A DNA stretch of 42,682 nt from an uncultured Bacteroidota bacterium. Lineage in GTDB: Bacteria > Bacteroidota > Bacteroidia > Flavobacteriales > Flavobacteriaceae. The position numbers and the translations under genes were made by a program. The notes under the pieces were generated by a model. The model saw only the letters and a list, made by a program, of their open reading frames with translations, searched no databases and had not been told where the DNA came from. The DNA is taken from the NCBI GenBank assembly GCA_902628605.1, contig CACONV010000006.1, forward strand, positions 1 through 42,682. Direction: 5' to 3'. Below, one piece after another: positions 26,230-34,891 of the stretch. Every line of letters starts with the position of its first letter. The first letter of the stretch is position 1.

Positions 26230-28137
26230 ATGAATCCAATTGAATTTTATCAAATTAAATCCCAAGAAAATTTTGAAACTGCAAGGACTAAATCAATAGA
26301 TAATCCAGAGCTATTTTGGTCTGAAATTGCATCTACGTTTAGCTGGTTTAAAAAATGGGATCAAATATTAAGTTTTGATTGGAGCATACCAAAAACAGAG
26401 TGGTTTATAAATGGTAAACTAAATATAACTGTTAATTGTTTAGATAGACACGTGGATAAAAACCCTGATAAATTAGCAATTTTATGGGAGCCCAATGATC
26501 CAAATGATAAATCTGTAAAATATACTTATACTGAGCTTCTTTCTTTGGTATGTAAATTTGCAAATGGTTTAAAGAACCAGGGTATTAAAAAAGGGGATAG
26601 GGTTTGTATTTATATGCCCATGGTACCTGAGCTAACTATTGCTGTTCTTGCATGTGCAAGAATAGGTGCCGTTCATTCTGTAGTTTTTGGGGGTTTTTCT
26701 GCTGCAGCATTGTCAACTAGGATAAATGATGCCAAATGTAATCTTATAATTACAGCTGATGGAGCTTTTAGAGGCGATAAAACTGTTCCTTTAAAAAAAA
26801 TTGTAGATGAAGCATTAGAGGAATGTGAAAGCATAAAAAAATGTATTGTTTTACAAAGGACGTTTCAAAAAATTAAATGGAACGAAAGAATTGATATCTG
26901 GTGGCATGATTTTATCGAAGGTCTTTCGGATTACTGTGAACCAGAAGTAATGGATTCAGAAGATCCATTATTTATTTTATATACATCTGGTTCGACAGGG
27001 AAACCAAAAGGTATGGTACATACTTGCGCTGGTTACATGGTATATACCGCCTATACATTTTTGAATGTTTTTCAATATAAAGAGGGAGACATATATTGGT
27101 GTACAGCAGACATTGGATGGATAACTGGCCACAGCTATATGATATATGGCCCTATGGCAGTTGGTGCTACCTCCGTTCACTTTGAAGGTATACCCTCTTA
27201 TCCAAATTGGAATAGATTTTGGAAAGTATGTGAAAAATATAAGGTAAATCAATTTTATACAGCCCCCACCGCTATAAGAACACTAGCAAAGCAACCATTG
27301 AAATTAATTGACGGACACGATTTAAGTTCGTTAAAGGTTCTTGGTTCGGTTGGTGAACCAATTAATCTTGAGGCTTGGAATTGGTATAATCAAAATATAG
27401 GAAAAAATAAAACTCCAATTGTTGATACGTGGTGGCAAACTGAAACTGGTGGAATAATGATATCCTCCCTACCAGGTGTAACAGATCAAAAACCCACATT
27501 TGCAACAAAACCGATACCAGGAATTAGACCGGTTCTTTTAGATAACAAAGGGCAGGAGATTATAGAAAAAGAGGCTGAAGGTATCTTAGCTATTAAATTT
27601 CCATGGCCAGGTATTGCTAGGACAATTTATGGAGACCATACTAGATATAAAGAAGTTTACTTCACTGCATATAAAGGATATTATTTTCCTGGAGATGGTT
27701 CTTTAAGAGACGTAGATGGAAATTTTAGAATAACAGGTAGAGTAGATGATGTTGTAATAGTTTCGGGGCACAATCTTGGAACAGCCCCAATTGAGAATTC
27801 AATCAATGAACATAAGGATGTAGCTGAGAGTGCTGTTATAGGATATCCCCATGAGGTTAAAGGAAATGCTTTAATGGCATATGTAATTTTAAAAAATAAA
27901 GTTGAAACTAGTAAATTAACTGTTGAACTTAGGGATTTGGTTTCTAATCAAATTGGGCCCATTGCAAAACCAGAAAAAATCATTGTTGTTTCAGGATTGC
28001 CCAAAACAAGAAGCGGAAAGATTATGAGAAGAATACTTAGAAAGTTAGCATCTGGTGATTTCGAGAAGCTAGGTGACATTTCTACTTTGTTAAATCCAGA
28101 AGTTGTAGATGAAATTAAAAATAAACTAGCTAAATAG
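26230..28137 (+). CDS. acs: Acetyl-CoA synthetase (acetate-CoA ligase, AMP-forming)
   Basis: Acs activates acetate to acetyl-CoA by way of acetyl-AMP. The 635-residue protein has the AMP-binding A3 motif YTSGSTGKPKG, DIYWCTADIGWITGHSY, the acetate-pocket region VDTWWQTETGG, A8 FRITGRVDDVV, GHNLGTAPIE and the C-terminal PKTRSGKIMRR with the catalytic lysine that Pat-type acetylases modify. The N-terminus (FWSEIAS...WF.KWD) is the usual ACAS_N domain. ATG 26230 is preferred to a TTG 12 bp earlier. It is divergent from the glycosylasparaginase gene by 86 bp and overlaps the convergent transporter gene by 12 bp. Confidence 0.95.
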   Translation: MNPIEFYQIKSQENFETARTKSIDNPELFWSEIASTFSWFKKWDQILSFDWSIPKTEWFINGKLNITVNCLDRHVDKNPDKLAILWEPNDPNDKSVKYTYTELLSLVCKFANGLKNQGIKKGDRVCIYMPMVPELTIAVLACARIGAVHSVVFGGFSAAALSTRINDAKCNLIITADGAFRGDKTVPLKKIVDEALEECESIKKCIVLQRTFQKIKWNERIDIWWHDFIEGLSDYCEPEVMDSEDPLFILYTSGSTGKPKGMVHTCAGYMVYTAYTFLNVFQYKEGDIYWCTADIGWITGHSYMIYGPMAVGATSVHFEGIPSYPNWNRFWKVCEKYKVNQFYTAPTAIRTLAKQPLKLIDGHDLSSLKVLGSVGEPINLEAWNWYNQNIGKNKTPIVDTWWQTETGGIMISSLPGVTDQKPTFATKPIPGIRPVLLDNKGQEIIEKEAEGILAIKFPWPGIARTIYGDHTRYKEVYFTAYKGYYFPGDGSLRDVDGNFRITGRVDDVVIVSGHNLGTAPIENSINEHKDVAESAVIGYPHEVKGNALMAYVILKNKVETSKLTVELRDLVSNQIGPIAKPEKIIVVSGLPKTRSGKIMRRILRKLASGDFEKLGDISTLLNPEVVDEIKNKLAK

Positions 28138-28890
28138 AAAAAATATTGAACTTGCAGCTGTTAGAATTAAGATAAGTTTAGAATAGTATTTCTCAGAGAT
28201 TTTATCAACGATATATACACCAATTATAAAGCCTAAAATAACAAATGGTGTCATTTTTAGACTTTCAATTAGGCTATAATTGTTTATAGTTTTCCAAAAA
28301 AAAATATGAAAAGGCAGTTTAATTATATTTATTAAAAAAAATATATAGGCTGAAGATGAAATGAAGGGTTTTTTTTCCACTTTCATAGCTATAAAATAAA
28401 TATTTGCAAGTGGACCGGCTGCATTACCTATCATTGTTGTAAAACCAGCAGCTCCTCCTAATAGTGGACCAAAACTCCAGTGCTTTGAAATTAAATTTGA
28501 TATTTTATCATTCATAAACAACATGATTAGAACAGATAAAAAAATCACAATGGACATGAGTCTTTTAAAAACTATTTCATCAATTATGTCTCCAGTTAAA
28601 GTAGCAAAAAGTACTCCAATAGCCATCCATGGAATAAGTTGAAAGATGTATTTCCAAACTATGTTTTTTTTATAATAAATTATTGCAAAAAGGTCTCCAA
28701 CTATTAAAAGAGGCAACAAAATCCCAGTTGATATCTTGGGTTCATATGCATATGCAAGTAGAATCACAAAAAAAATACCAATACCTTTCACACCAGCTTT
28801 AGATATTCCTACAATGATTGACGCTAGTATTGAGATTATTATAGGTAAAAATTCCACAGAATGGTTAAAGTTGGGAACCAAAATAAACAT
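28126..28890 (-). CDS. TauE/SafE-family membrane transporter
   Basis: A 254-residue protein with about eight hydrophobic helices, arranged as two repeats typical of the TauE/SafE (DUF81) permeases, which export sulfite, sulfoacetate or other small anions. Recognisable family text is VGISKAGVKGIG near the N-terminus and GFTTMIGNAAGPLANIYF in the middle. The substrate is not evident. It is transcribed toward acs (12-bp overlap of the 3' ends) and away from the alkane monooxygenase gene (43 bp). No sulfur-oxidation or taurine genes stand nearby. Confidence 0.88.
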   Translation of the reverse strand: MFILVPNFNHSVEFLPIIISILASIIVGISKAGVKGIGIFFVILLAYAYEPKISTGILLPLLIVGDLFAIIYYKKNIVWKYIFQLIPWMAIGVLFATLTGDIIDEIVFKRLMSIVIFLSVLIMLFMNDKISNLISKHWSFGPLLGGAAGFTTMIGNAAGPLANIYFIAMKVEKKPFISSSAYIFFLINIIKLPFHIFFWKTINNYSLIESLKMTPFVILGFIIGVYIVDKISEKYYSKLILILTAASSIFFLFS

Positions 28891-28933
28891 TTAAATTAAT
28901 TAGTAAAAATTCTTAAATTGCAAAAAAAATATT

Positions 28934-29966
28934 TTGAAAGACTTAAAGTACTTATTCGCTTACTCAATTCCTTTAGTTACTCTTATTTCAGTACACTTTA
29001 AAGGTATCTTCTCATATACTGCTCCCATTTATGCTTTTATATTCATTCCTATTTTAGAAATTATTTTAAAAGACTCTGACAAAAAATACACTGAAGAAGA
29101 GAAAAGCAATAGACTTGCTAATTTTTTATTTGATGTTTTACTTTATTTAAATCTTCCATTTGTTTTTTCAATCCTTTTTTATGGTTTTTTTGTAATTACA
29201 AACTCCACATACTTTTTTTATGAATATATTGGAATGATTTTATCTTTAGGTATTTTGCTTGCAACAAATGCCATTAATGTTGCTCATGAGTTAGGACACA
29301 GAAAGTCACAATTTGAAAAAACTCTATCAAAAATATTATTAATGCCTTGTCTTTACATGCATTTTTATATTGAACATAATTTTGGTCATCATATAAATGT
29401 TGCTACTCCAAAAGATCCTGCAACTTCAAAATTTAATCAAAGTGTTTACAATTTTTGGTTTACATCCGTTTTTTGGCAATACATAAATGCATGGAAAACT
29501 CAAATTTTAATTCTTAAAAGAAAAAATAAAAGCTTTGTCTCCTTTCAAAATGATATGATTTGGTACATTGTTTTTCAAAGTTTATATCTCCTCTTTGTTT
29601 TTTTATATCTTTGGACTTAAGGCATTAATTGTAGCCTTAATCGTCGGAGTTATTTCATTCTTGTTCCTCGAGACAATCAATTACATCGAGCATTACGGTC
29701 TTGAAAGAAAAATTTTACCTTCTGGAAGATATGAAAGAGTTCAACTACATCACTCATGGAATTCTAATCATATTATTGGAAGAATTGTCTTGTATGAACT
29801 CACTCGTCATAGTGATCATCATTTTTCTGCCTCAAAAAAATATCAAATTCTAGAAAATCAGCCCGTAAGTCCACAATTACCCTATGGATATCCAACCTCT
29901 ATTTTAATTGCCTTAGTACCGCCTATTTGGTTTAAATTAATGAATTCTAGAATTCCTAATAAATAA
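28934..29966 (+). pseudogene. alkB: Alkane 1-monooxygenase (AlkB family), broken by one frameshift
   Basis: AlkB is a membrane di-iron enzyme that hydroxylates the terminal carbon of alkanes. All the expected histidine motifs are present but in two frames. Frame one (28934-29620) carries the membrane helices, HELGHR (His118, His122) and HNFGHH (His148, His152, His153). The second frame carries NYIEHYGLER, LHHSWNSNH and RHSDHH. The break is at a run of seven T (29598-29604); with six T the text reads on as LFVFYIFGLKALIV to give a normal protein of about 343 residues. The first frame otherwise ends at 29620. The start is TTG at 28934, with no better candidate. It could be a sequence error, recent decay or phase variation; conservation of every metal ligand argues against old decay. 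Confidence 0.82.
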
Positions 29967-31250
29967 TTATTTATATCCAGTTTCGGCCAACAGAACCAAG
30001 AGTGCCAAGTGTATTGCTTTGTAACCATCTTTGTTTAACCACCACTCATCTAAAGAGTGATTTTTTCCACCGTCACCACCTCGTCCTATTGTTATAGCTG
30101 GTAGACCCAGTGCAATTGGCACATTTGAATCTGTAGAACCTATAGTTAATTTTGGCTCTCCTCCCATATAATTTGTTGCTGCAATTGCTCTTTGAACCAA
30201 ATGATTTTTTACATCAATTTTTCCGGATGGCCTATTTCCGATTTTATTTATTTCTAGCTCTAAATTTGGTCCTATTCTTTTCATAGCATTTTGCTTTGCT
30301 AATGCATCTTCTGATGTCTTTTTAAGAATGAGTTCCATATCATCTAGATTTTCAGGTCTAACTGAGCGAATATCAATCAGCATGCTTGACTCATAAGGAA
30401 TAGAGTTTATTGATGTACCACCGTTGATTACTCCAACATTGTAACTGGTTTTTGGTCCTTTTGAAGTGTATTCATCTGCTTTTTCGACAAATTTTGAAAT
30501 AGCATCACCAAGGGCATGATGTGGATTTGCTAGTCCAAAAGCACCCCAAGAGTGACCACCAGGACCTTTAAACTTAACCTCGTATCTATATGAACCTAAT
30601 CCTTGGTTATTAATTCTCCCTAAACCCCCACCGTCAACTGCAATCCAAGAATCAATCTTAGGTTTATTGTTTTTAAAAAGATACTTAACTCCTCTTAAAT
30701 CCCCAAGTCCTTCTTCACCAACCGTGCCGATTATTAAGATGTTGTCTCGGGTTTTAATCTTACTTTTTTTTATCGCTTCTGCAATCGTTAACAACATCGC
30801 CAAACCTCTAGTGTCATCTGCTACACCTGGTGCAAACAAAGTGTCGTTTTTTATCCTTACTTTAACATCTGTGCCCTCAGGGAAAACCGTATCTAAATGT
30901 CCATCTATAGCGATATTTCTTTTGCCTTCGTATCCTTTTATAAGACCAATTACATTACCAACGGAGTCAATCCAAACTTTATCTATTCCTATTTTCTCAA
31001 GTCTTTTAGAAAACTCCAAAGCCTTTTTTTCTTCTTTAAAAGGAGGGGCTTCAATCTCTGTTAATTCAATTTGATTTTTAATAGTTTTTGGTTCTAAATC
31101 TAAAATTATTTGAAAAGCAGTTTTTACTTCCTTTTTGTTTGCTAGCCTTTTTATTTCTCTGGTGTACTTTACATCTTCTTTAATTATAACTTGAGAGTGA
31201 GAGACATAACTTAATAAAAGAATTAAGCCTAGTATCAATTTTTTTTTCAT
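29967..31250 (-). CDS. M20-family metallopeptidase, exported
   Basis: A 427-residue di-zinc peptidase with a signal peptide at about 1-20 (KKKLILGLILLLSYVSHSQ). The catalytic residues are clear: His118 and Asp120 (GHLDTVFPEG), bridging Asp145 (PGVADDTRG), the Glu179-Glu180 pair (TVGEEGLGDLRG) and a late His in GGKNHSLDEWW. A dimerisation domain is inserted in the usual place (about 215-330). It resembles tripeptidase T and carboxypeptidase G2-like members and probably cleaves short peptides in the periplasm. Its last base is next to the alkB stop (29966/29967), and it is divergent from the tRNA genes over 128 bp. Confidence 0.92.
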   Translation of the reverse strand: MKKKLILGLILLLSYVSHSQVIIKEDVKYTREIKRLANKKEVKTAFQIILDLEPKTIKNQIELTEIEAPPFKEEKKALEFSKRLEKIGIDKVWIDSVGNVIGLIKGYEGKRNIAIDGHLDTVFPEGTDVKVRIKNDTLFAPGVADDTRGLAMLLTIAEAIKKSKIKTRDNILIIGTVGEEGLGDLRGVKYLFKNNKPKIDSWIAVDGGGLGRINNQGLGSYRYEVKFKGPGGHSWGAFGLANPHHALGDAISKFVEKADEYTSKGPKTSYNVGVINGGTSINSIPYESSMLIDIRSVRPENLDDMELILKKTSEDALAKQNAMKRIGPNLELEINKIGNRPSGKIDVKNHLVQRAIAATNYMGGEPKLTIGSTDSNVPIALGLPAITIGRGGDGGKNHSLDEWWLNKDGYKAIHLALLVLLAETGYK

Positions 31251-31319
31251 TGCATAAATTTTATTACATTAAAATAGAAATTTTTGCTCTTTTAAAAAAT
31301 AATTTATCTCCAACAGGTT

Positions 31320-31350
31320 TTTGTAAACAAATACAAATAAATTACTTTTG
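31320..31350 (+). promoter_or_regulatory. Bacteroidota-type promoter of the tRNA unit
   Basis: TTTG at 31320-31323, a 19-bp A/T-rich spacer and TACTTTTG at 31343-31350 match the known Bacteroidota housekeeping form (TTTG, about 19 bp, TAnnTTTG) at every defined base. Transcription would begin near 31356, some 23 bases before tRNA-Pro. This is the best promoter in the window. Confidence 0.75.
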
Positions 31351-31378
31351 CTGCACATTGTTTAATGTGCTACTAAAT

Positions 31379-31453
31379 CGGGGTGTAGCGTAGCCCGGTC
31401 ATCGCGCCTGCTTTGGGAGCAGGAGGTCGCAGGTTCGAATCCTGCCACCCCGA
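31379..31453 (+). tRNA. tRNA-Pro (anticodon TGG)
   Basis: A complete 75-base cloverleaf: acceptor arms CGGGGTG and CACCCCG with discriminator A, the anticodon stem CCTGC/GCAGG around loop TTTGGGA with anticodon TGG at 31414-31416, and the T arm GCAGG-TTCGAAT-CCTGC. The C1-G72 pair is normal for bacterial tRNA-Pro. The CCA end is not encoded. It reads CCN codons by wobble. Confidence 0.97.
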
Positions 31454-31465
31454 CTTATAGCATTT

Positions 31466-31539
31466 GGTGGCGTAGCTCAGCTGGATAGAGCATCTGCCTT
31501 CTAAGCAGACGGTCGCAGGTTCGAATCCTGCCGCCATCA
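31466..31539 (+). tRNA. tRNA-Arg (anticodon TCT)
   Basis: A complete 74-base cloverleaf: acceptor arms GGTGGCG and CGCCATC (one G-U pair) with discriminator A, the anticodon stem TCTGC/GCAGA around loop CTTCTAA with anticodon TCT at 31500-31502, and a T arm identical to that of the tRNA-Pro 12 bases upstream. CCA is not encoded. It reads AGA and AGG, the main Arg codons in such AT-rich DNA. The DUF4442 ATG lies 14 bases behind it. Confidence 0.97.
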
Positions 31540-31553
31540 CTTTCATTATTTTA

Positions 31554-32003
31554 ATGAGTAATTTTAGGTATAGAATTTTTATGTTATTCAAACTCCCTGC
31601 AGCTTGGTTGATGGGAGTAAAAGTGAGTATGATAAACAATTCCAATTGTATATGCACATTAAAGTATAGATGGATTAATCAAAATCCATTTAAATCTATT
31701 TTCTGGGCTGCACAAGGCATGGCTGCAGAATTTGCAACGGGAGTTCTATTGATGAGAGAAATTGAGTTAAGCAAAAAAAATATATCGATGTTGCTTATTG
31801 ATGTAGAAGCAAAGTTTACAAAAAAAGCAATAGGAAAAATATCCTTTAAATGTGACAAGGGCCTTATGATTAAAGAAATAGTGGGTTCATTAAATTCTCA
31901 AAAGACAAAAAGTACAATGTGGATTGATTCTATAGGTGTTGACGAAAGTGGACAAGAGGTATCTAAATTTAAGTTTAACTGGTCAATTCTACTCAAAAAA
32001 TAA
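31554..32003 (+). CDS. DUF4442 (hotdog-fold, thioesterase-like) protein
   Basis: A 149-residue protein matching DUF4442, a branch of the hotdog thioesterase superfamily: LFKLPAAWLMGVKV near the N-terminus, KYRWINQNPFKSIFWAAQGMAAEFATG in the centre (quoted parts: NQNPFKS, AAQGMAAE) and a C-terminal strand set. Hotdog proteins of this kind usually hydrolyse acyl-CoA, but the substrate is unknown and the catalytic residue is not certain. The ATG is only 14 bases behind tRNA-Arg and no separate promoter is visible, so it is probably transcribed with the two tRNAs. The end is convergent with the AI-2E-type permease gene (23-bp gap, no terminator hairpin seen). Confidence 0.8.
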   Translation: MSNFRYRIFMLFKLPAAWLMGVKVSMINNSNCICTLKYRWINQNPFKSIFWAAQGMAAEFATGVLLMREIELSKKNISMLLIDVEAKFTKKAIGKISFKCDKGLMIKEIVGSLNSQKTKSTMWIDSIGVDESGQEVSKFKFNWSILLKK

Positions 32004-32026
32004 TTCAATTTAAATTACCCAGTTAG

Positions 32027-33097
32027 TCATTTCAAAGAAATATTTTTTGTATAAAATTCTCTAAATATGACTTTAAGCGAAGTATAGAAGGGTATTGCAA
32101 AAACCAATCCCAATAAGCCGAATAGGGTACCAGAAATTATTATTACGATAAATATTTCAAGAGGATGGGACTTTACCGATTTCGAAAATATAAAAGGTTG
32201 GCTGAAAAAATTATCAATTAATTGACCAACTATAAAACCAATCATTACATATATTGTATTTGGGACAACAACCGAGCTAAAATCTTGATCAAGATTTGAA
32301 GTCATACATAATAATAACATTAAAAATCCGCTGATTAATGGACCTATGTATGGAACCAAATTTAAAATCGCACATAAAAAAGCTATTATTAAAGCGTTTT
32401 TAATTTTAAATATTAACAAAAATGCACTGTAAATAAAAAATAGAATAGATATTTGAATAATTAAACCTATGAAATACCTTGATAGTAAATCTTTAATTTC
32501 CTCAAATGACTTTTTTAACCTGGAGTGTGTTTTCTTTTCAAAGAAAAAGAAAATACTATTCTCAAGTAAATCAGAGTCTTTTAGAAAGAAAAATGATATA
32601 AATATAATTGAGAACAACCCAATTGTAAACCCGCCGAGGATGTCAACGAAGTGATTTAAAAAAATTGGGATAGAAGATAAATTTAAAAATTCAAAAAGAT
32701 TCAGATTAGTGAATAAATCATATATGTTTGATTTATTTAAATCAATATAGATGGCAATTTCGTTAAATAACCTGTTTATTCTTTTTTCCAATAAATTAAT
32801 ATCAAGAAGCGATAGATTTTCAGTTTGTTGAACGATAAGTGGGACTAATAAAGAAAAAAAACCTAATATTAAAAGGATGATAAATGATATAGTAAAAATT
32901 GAAGCTAAATTTTTATTAAATTTTAATTTATTAACAAAAAATAACACAAATGGTCTTCCAATTAATGATACAACAGCTGCTAAAAAAATATATAAAATAA
33001 TAGATTTCAAAAGATAAATTGAATACAAAAGCAATGAGAGCAACAAAACAAACAATGCTCCTTTCAAAACTCCTTTTGCTACTATATTTTCATTCAT
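32027..33097 (-). CDS. AI-2E family (PerM-type) membrane transporter
   Basis: A 356-residue membrane protein with about eight hydrophobic helices: three near the N-terminus (about 12-85), a hydrophilic section (about 95-140), then a C-terminal helical block with family text such as LSRYFIGLIIQ, AFLCAILNLVPYIGPLISG, IVGQLIDNFFSQPFIFSKSVKSHPLEIF and the LFGLLGLVFAIPFY end. The family was named after an autoinducer-2 exporter (TqsA), but most members have other or unknown roles, some in Na+/H+ exchange. It lies 23 bp downstream of rsmE on the same strand. Confidence 0.88.
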   Translation of the reverse strand: MNENIVAKGVLKGALFVLLLSLLLYSIYLLKSIILYIFLAAVVSLIGRPFVLFFVNKLKFNKNLASIFTISFIILLILGFFSLLVPLIVQQTENLSLLDINLLEKRINRLFNEIAIYIDLNKSNIYDLFTNLNLFEFLNLSSIPIFLNHFVDILGGFTIGLFSIIFISFFFLKDSDLLENSIFFFFEKKTHSRLKKSFEEIKDLLSRYFIGLIIQISILFFIYSAFLLIFKIKNALIIAFLCAILNLVPYIGPLISGFLMLLLCMTSNLDQDFSSVVVPNTIYVMIGFIVGQLIDNFFSQPFIFSKSVKSHPLEIFIVIIISGTLFGLLGLVFAIPFYTSLKVIFREFYTKNISLK

Positions 33098-33120
33098 TGC
33101 TCAAATATATAAATTAATCA

Positions 33121-33813
33121 TTATTCACTTGCTAGCATCAACGAGCAGGCGACTATTGCTGCTGTTTCGGCTCTTAATCTATTTGATCCTAACGTTACTT
33201 CATTATAATTGTACTCTCTTGCAAAATTTATTTCATCCAAACTAAAATCGCCCTCTGGTCCAATAATAATTGCCTTATTTTTAACTTTTTTTAGAGCCTT
33301 TGAAATTGTTATTTTTTCCCCTTCATTGCAGTGTGCAATCATACCATTATTGTTCTTTAAAATAAAATCTTTAAAACTAATTGCTTTGTTTAACTTGGGG
33401 AGATGATATTGAAGTGATTGTTTTAAAGAGGAAGTTATAATTTTTTTGCACCTGTCGTAATTTATAGATTTTCTCAAAGAGTTTTCACATATTAAGGGGG
33501 TAATTTCTCTAATCCCTAATTCAGTTGCTTTACTAACTACCAATTCAAAAAAACTAGATTTTTTTAAGGGCGAAATAGCTATGTGAGTGTTTTGATCTTT
33601 AATTGTGTGATGAATTATATCTCTTACTTTAAAGGTGAAATCATTTCTATTAGAACAAATTTCTACTAAAGCCTCTAAGCCTTTTCCATTTGTAAAATTC
33701 AAAAAATCACCCTTTTTTTTTCTTAAAACTTTTTCAATGTGGTTAATCTCACTTTTATTAACAAGTACCTCACTTGAATCAGCATTTAGATTTGGATCAA
33801 AAAAAAGATTCAT
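33121..33813 (-). CDS. rsmE: 16S rRNA (uracil-N3)-methyltransferase RsmE
   Basis: RsmE methylates N3 of U1498 (E. coli numbering) in 16S rRNA. The 230-residue SPOUT enzyme has an N-terminal PUA-like domain (HIEKVLRKKKGDFLNFTNGKG) and the C-terminal knotted domain with the SAM-binding IIGPEGDFSLDEI and the terminal LGSNRLRAETAAIVA. The start is ATG 33813, 3 bp downstream of the tsaD stop, so the two are surely co-transcribed. Length is normal for the family. Confidence 0.94.
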   Translation of the reverse strand: MNLFFDPNLNADSSEVLVNKSEINHIEKVLRKKKGDFLNFTNGKGLEALVEICSNRNDFTFKVRDIIHHTIKDQNTHIAISPLKKSSFFELVVSKATELGIREITPLICENSLRKSINYDRCKKIITSSLKQSLQYHLPKLNKAISFKDFILKNNNGMIAHCNEGEKITISKALKKVKNKAIIIGPEGDFSLDEINFAREYNYNEVTLGSNRLRAETAAIVACSLMLASE

Positions 33814-33816
33814 ACC

Positions 33817-34833
33817 TCATATTTTATAATTTGACAAAGCTTTTTGTTTTAAGTTCCCTAAATGCGAATTTTTGTACTTTAAATATCCAACAAGACCAAT
33901 CATTGCTGCATTATCAGTAGTATAATTAATATTTGGGATATAAGTTTTCCAATTATTTTTTTCCCCTTCATGATTTAATCTTTTTCTTAGCTCAGAATTT
34001 GCTGCAACTCCACCTCCAATAGCAATTTGGGTAATTCCTGTTTTTTTAACAGCTAAGTTAATTTTTAACATTAGTATTTCAATTAAAGTGTATTGCACAG
34101 AGGCACATAGATCTTCAACATTTTTTTCTATAAAATTTTGGTCTAGAATTACATTTTTATTTATAAAATTTAAAACGGATGTTTTGAATCCACTAAAACT
34201 AAAGTCTAAATCTTTAACTTTAGGTATAGGGAATTTAAATTTTTTTGGATTTCCATTCTTCGAATATTTATCTATTATTGGTCCTGCCGGATAATCAAAC
34301 CCCATTGCTTTACCACATTTATCAAAAGCTTCACCGATTGCATCATCAAGTGTTCCTCCTATTTCATTCATTGTAAAATAATCTTCTACCATTACAATTT
34401 GAGTATGACCTCCAGATACTGTTATTCCTAGGAAAGGAAATTCTGGTTTATTTTGCTTGTTATCAATAAAATGACAAAGTATGTGTCCGTGCATATGGTT
34501 TACTTCAATTAAAGGGATTTTTAGACCCATACTTAGTGATTTAGAAAATGATGAACCAATTAATAATGAACCTAAAAGGCCAGGACCCCTTGTATAAGCT
34601 ACAGCATTTAGTTGTTTTTTTTCAATCCCAGCTTTTTTCAAAGCCATTTCTACAACAGGAATAATATTAATTTGATGAGCACGTGAAGCAAGTTCAGGAA
34701 CAACACCTCCGTATTCTATATGTATCTCTTGCTTGGCTATAACATTTGATAGAACAATATCATTTTCTAAAATTGCTGCTGCCGTATCATCACATGAAGA
34801 TTCAATTCCTAAAATGTAGCACGGTTTTTGCAT
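33817..34833 (-). CDS. tsaD: tRNA N6-adenosine threonylcarbamoyltransferase TsaD
   Basis: TsaD, with TsaB and TsaE, adds threonylcarbamoyl to A37 of ANN-decoding tRNAs (t6A). The 338-residue ASKHA-fold protein starts with YILGIESSCDDTAAAIL, has metal ligands His113 and His117 (NHMHGH), the GGHTQIV phosphate loop, GEAFDKCGKAMGFDYPAGP, AIGGGVAANSELR and the late metal Asp in YTTDNAAMIG. I place the start at ATG 34833; a TTG seven codons upstream would add a non-conserved MLKITND. It heads the tsaD-rsmE-permease unit and is divergent from tamB. Confidence 0.95.
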   Translation of the reverse strand: MQKPCYILGIESSCDDTAAAILENDIVLSNVIAKQEIHIEYGGVVPELASRAHQINIIPVVEMALKKAGIEKKQLNAVAYTRGPGLLGSLLIGSSFSKSLSMGLKIPLIEVNHMHGHILCHFIDNKQNKPEFPFLGITVSGGHTQIVMVEDYFTMNEIGGTLDDAIGEAFDKCGKAMGFDYPAGPIIDKYSKNGNPKKFKFPIPKVKDLDFSFSGFKTSVLNFINKNVILDQNFIEKNVEDLCASVQYTLIEILMLKINLAVKKTGITQIAIGGGVAANSELRKRLNHEGEKNNWKTYIPNINYTTDNAAMIGLVGYLKYKNSHLGNLKQKALSNYKI

Positions 34834-34891
34834 ATCATTTGTTATTTTTAACAAGTAAAATTAATCGATCATCAAGATACACCTAAAGAAA

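Noticed and set aside
28126..29966. TauE/SafE permease and alkB as a functional pair
   Set aside because: They are divergent, and I know no pathway that joins them; adjacency alone is not enough.
31373..31657. A 94-codon minus-strand frame across the tRNA pair
   Set aside because: It is the antisense of the two tRNAs; translations such as GWQDSNLRPPAPKAGA and GFEPATVCLEGRCS are a well-known artefact of annotated tRNA loci.
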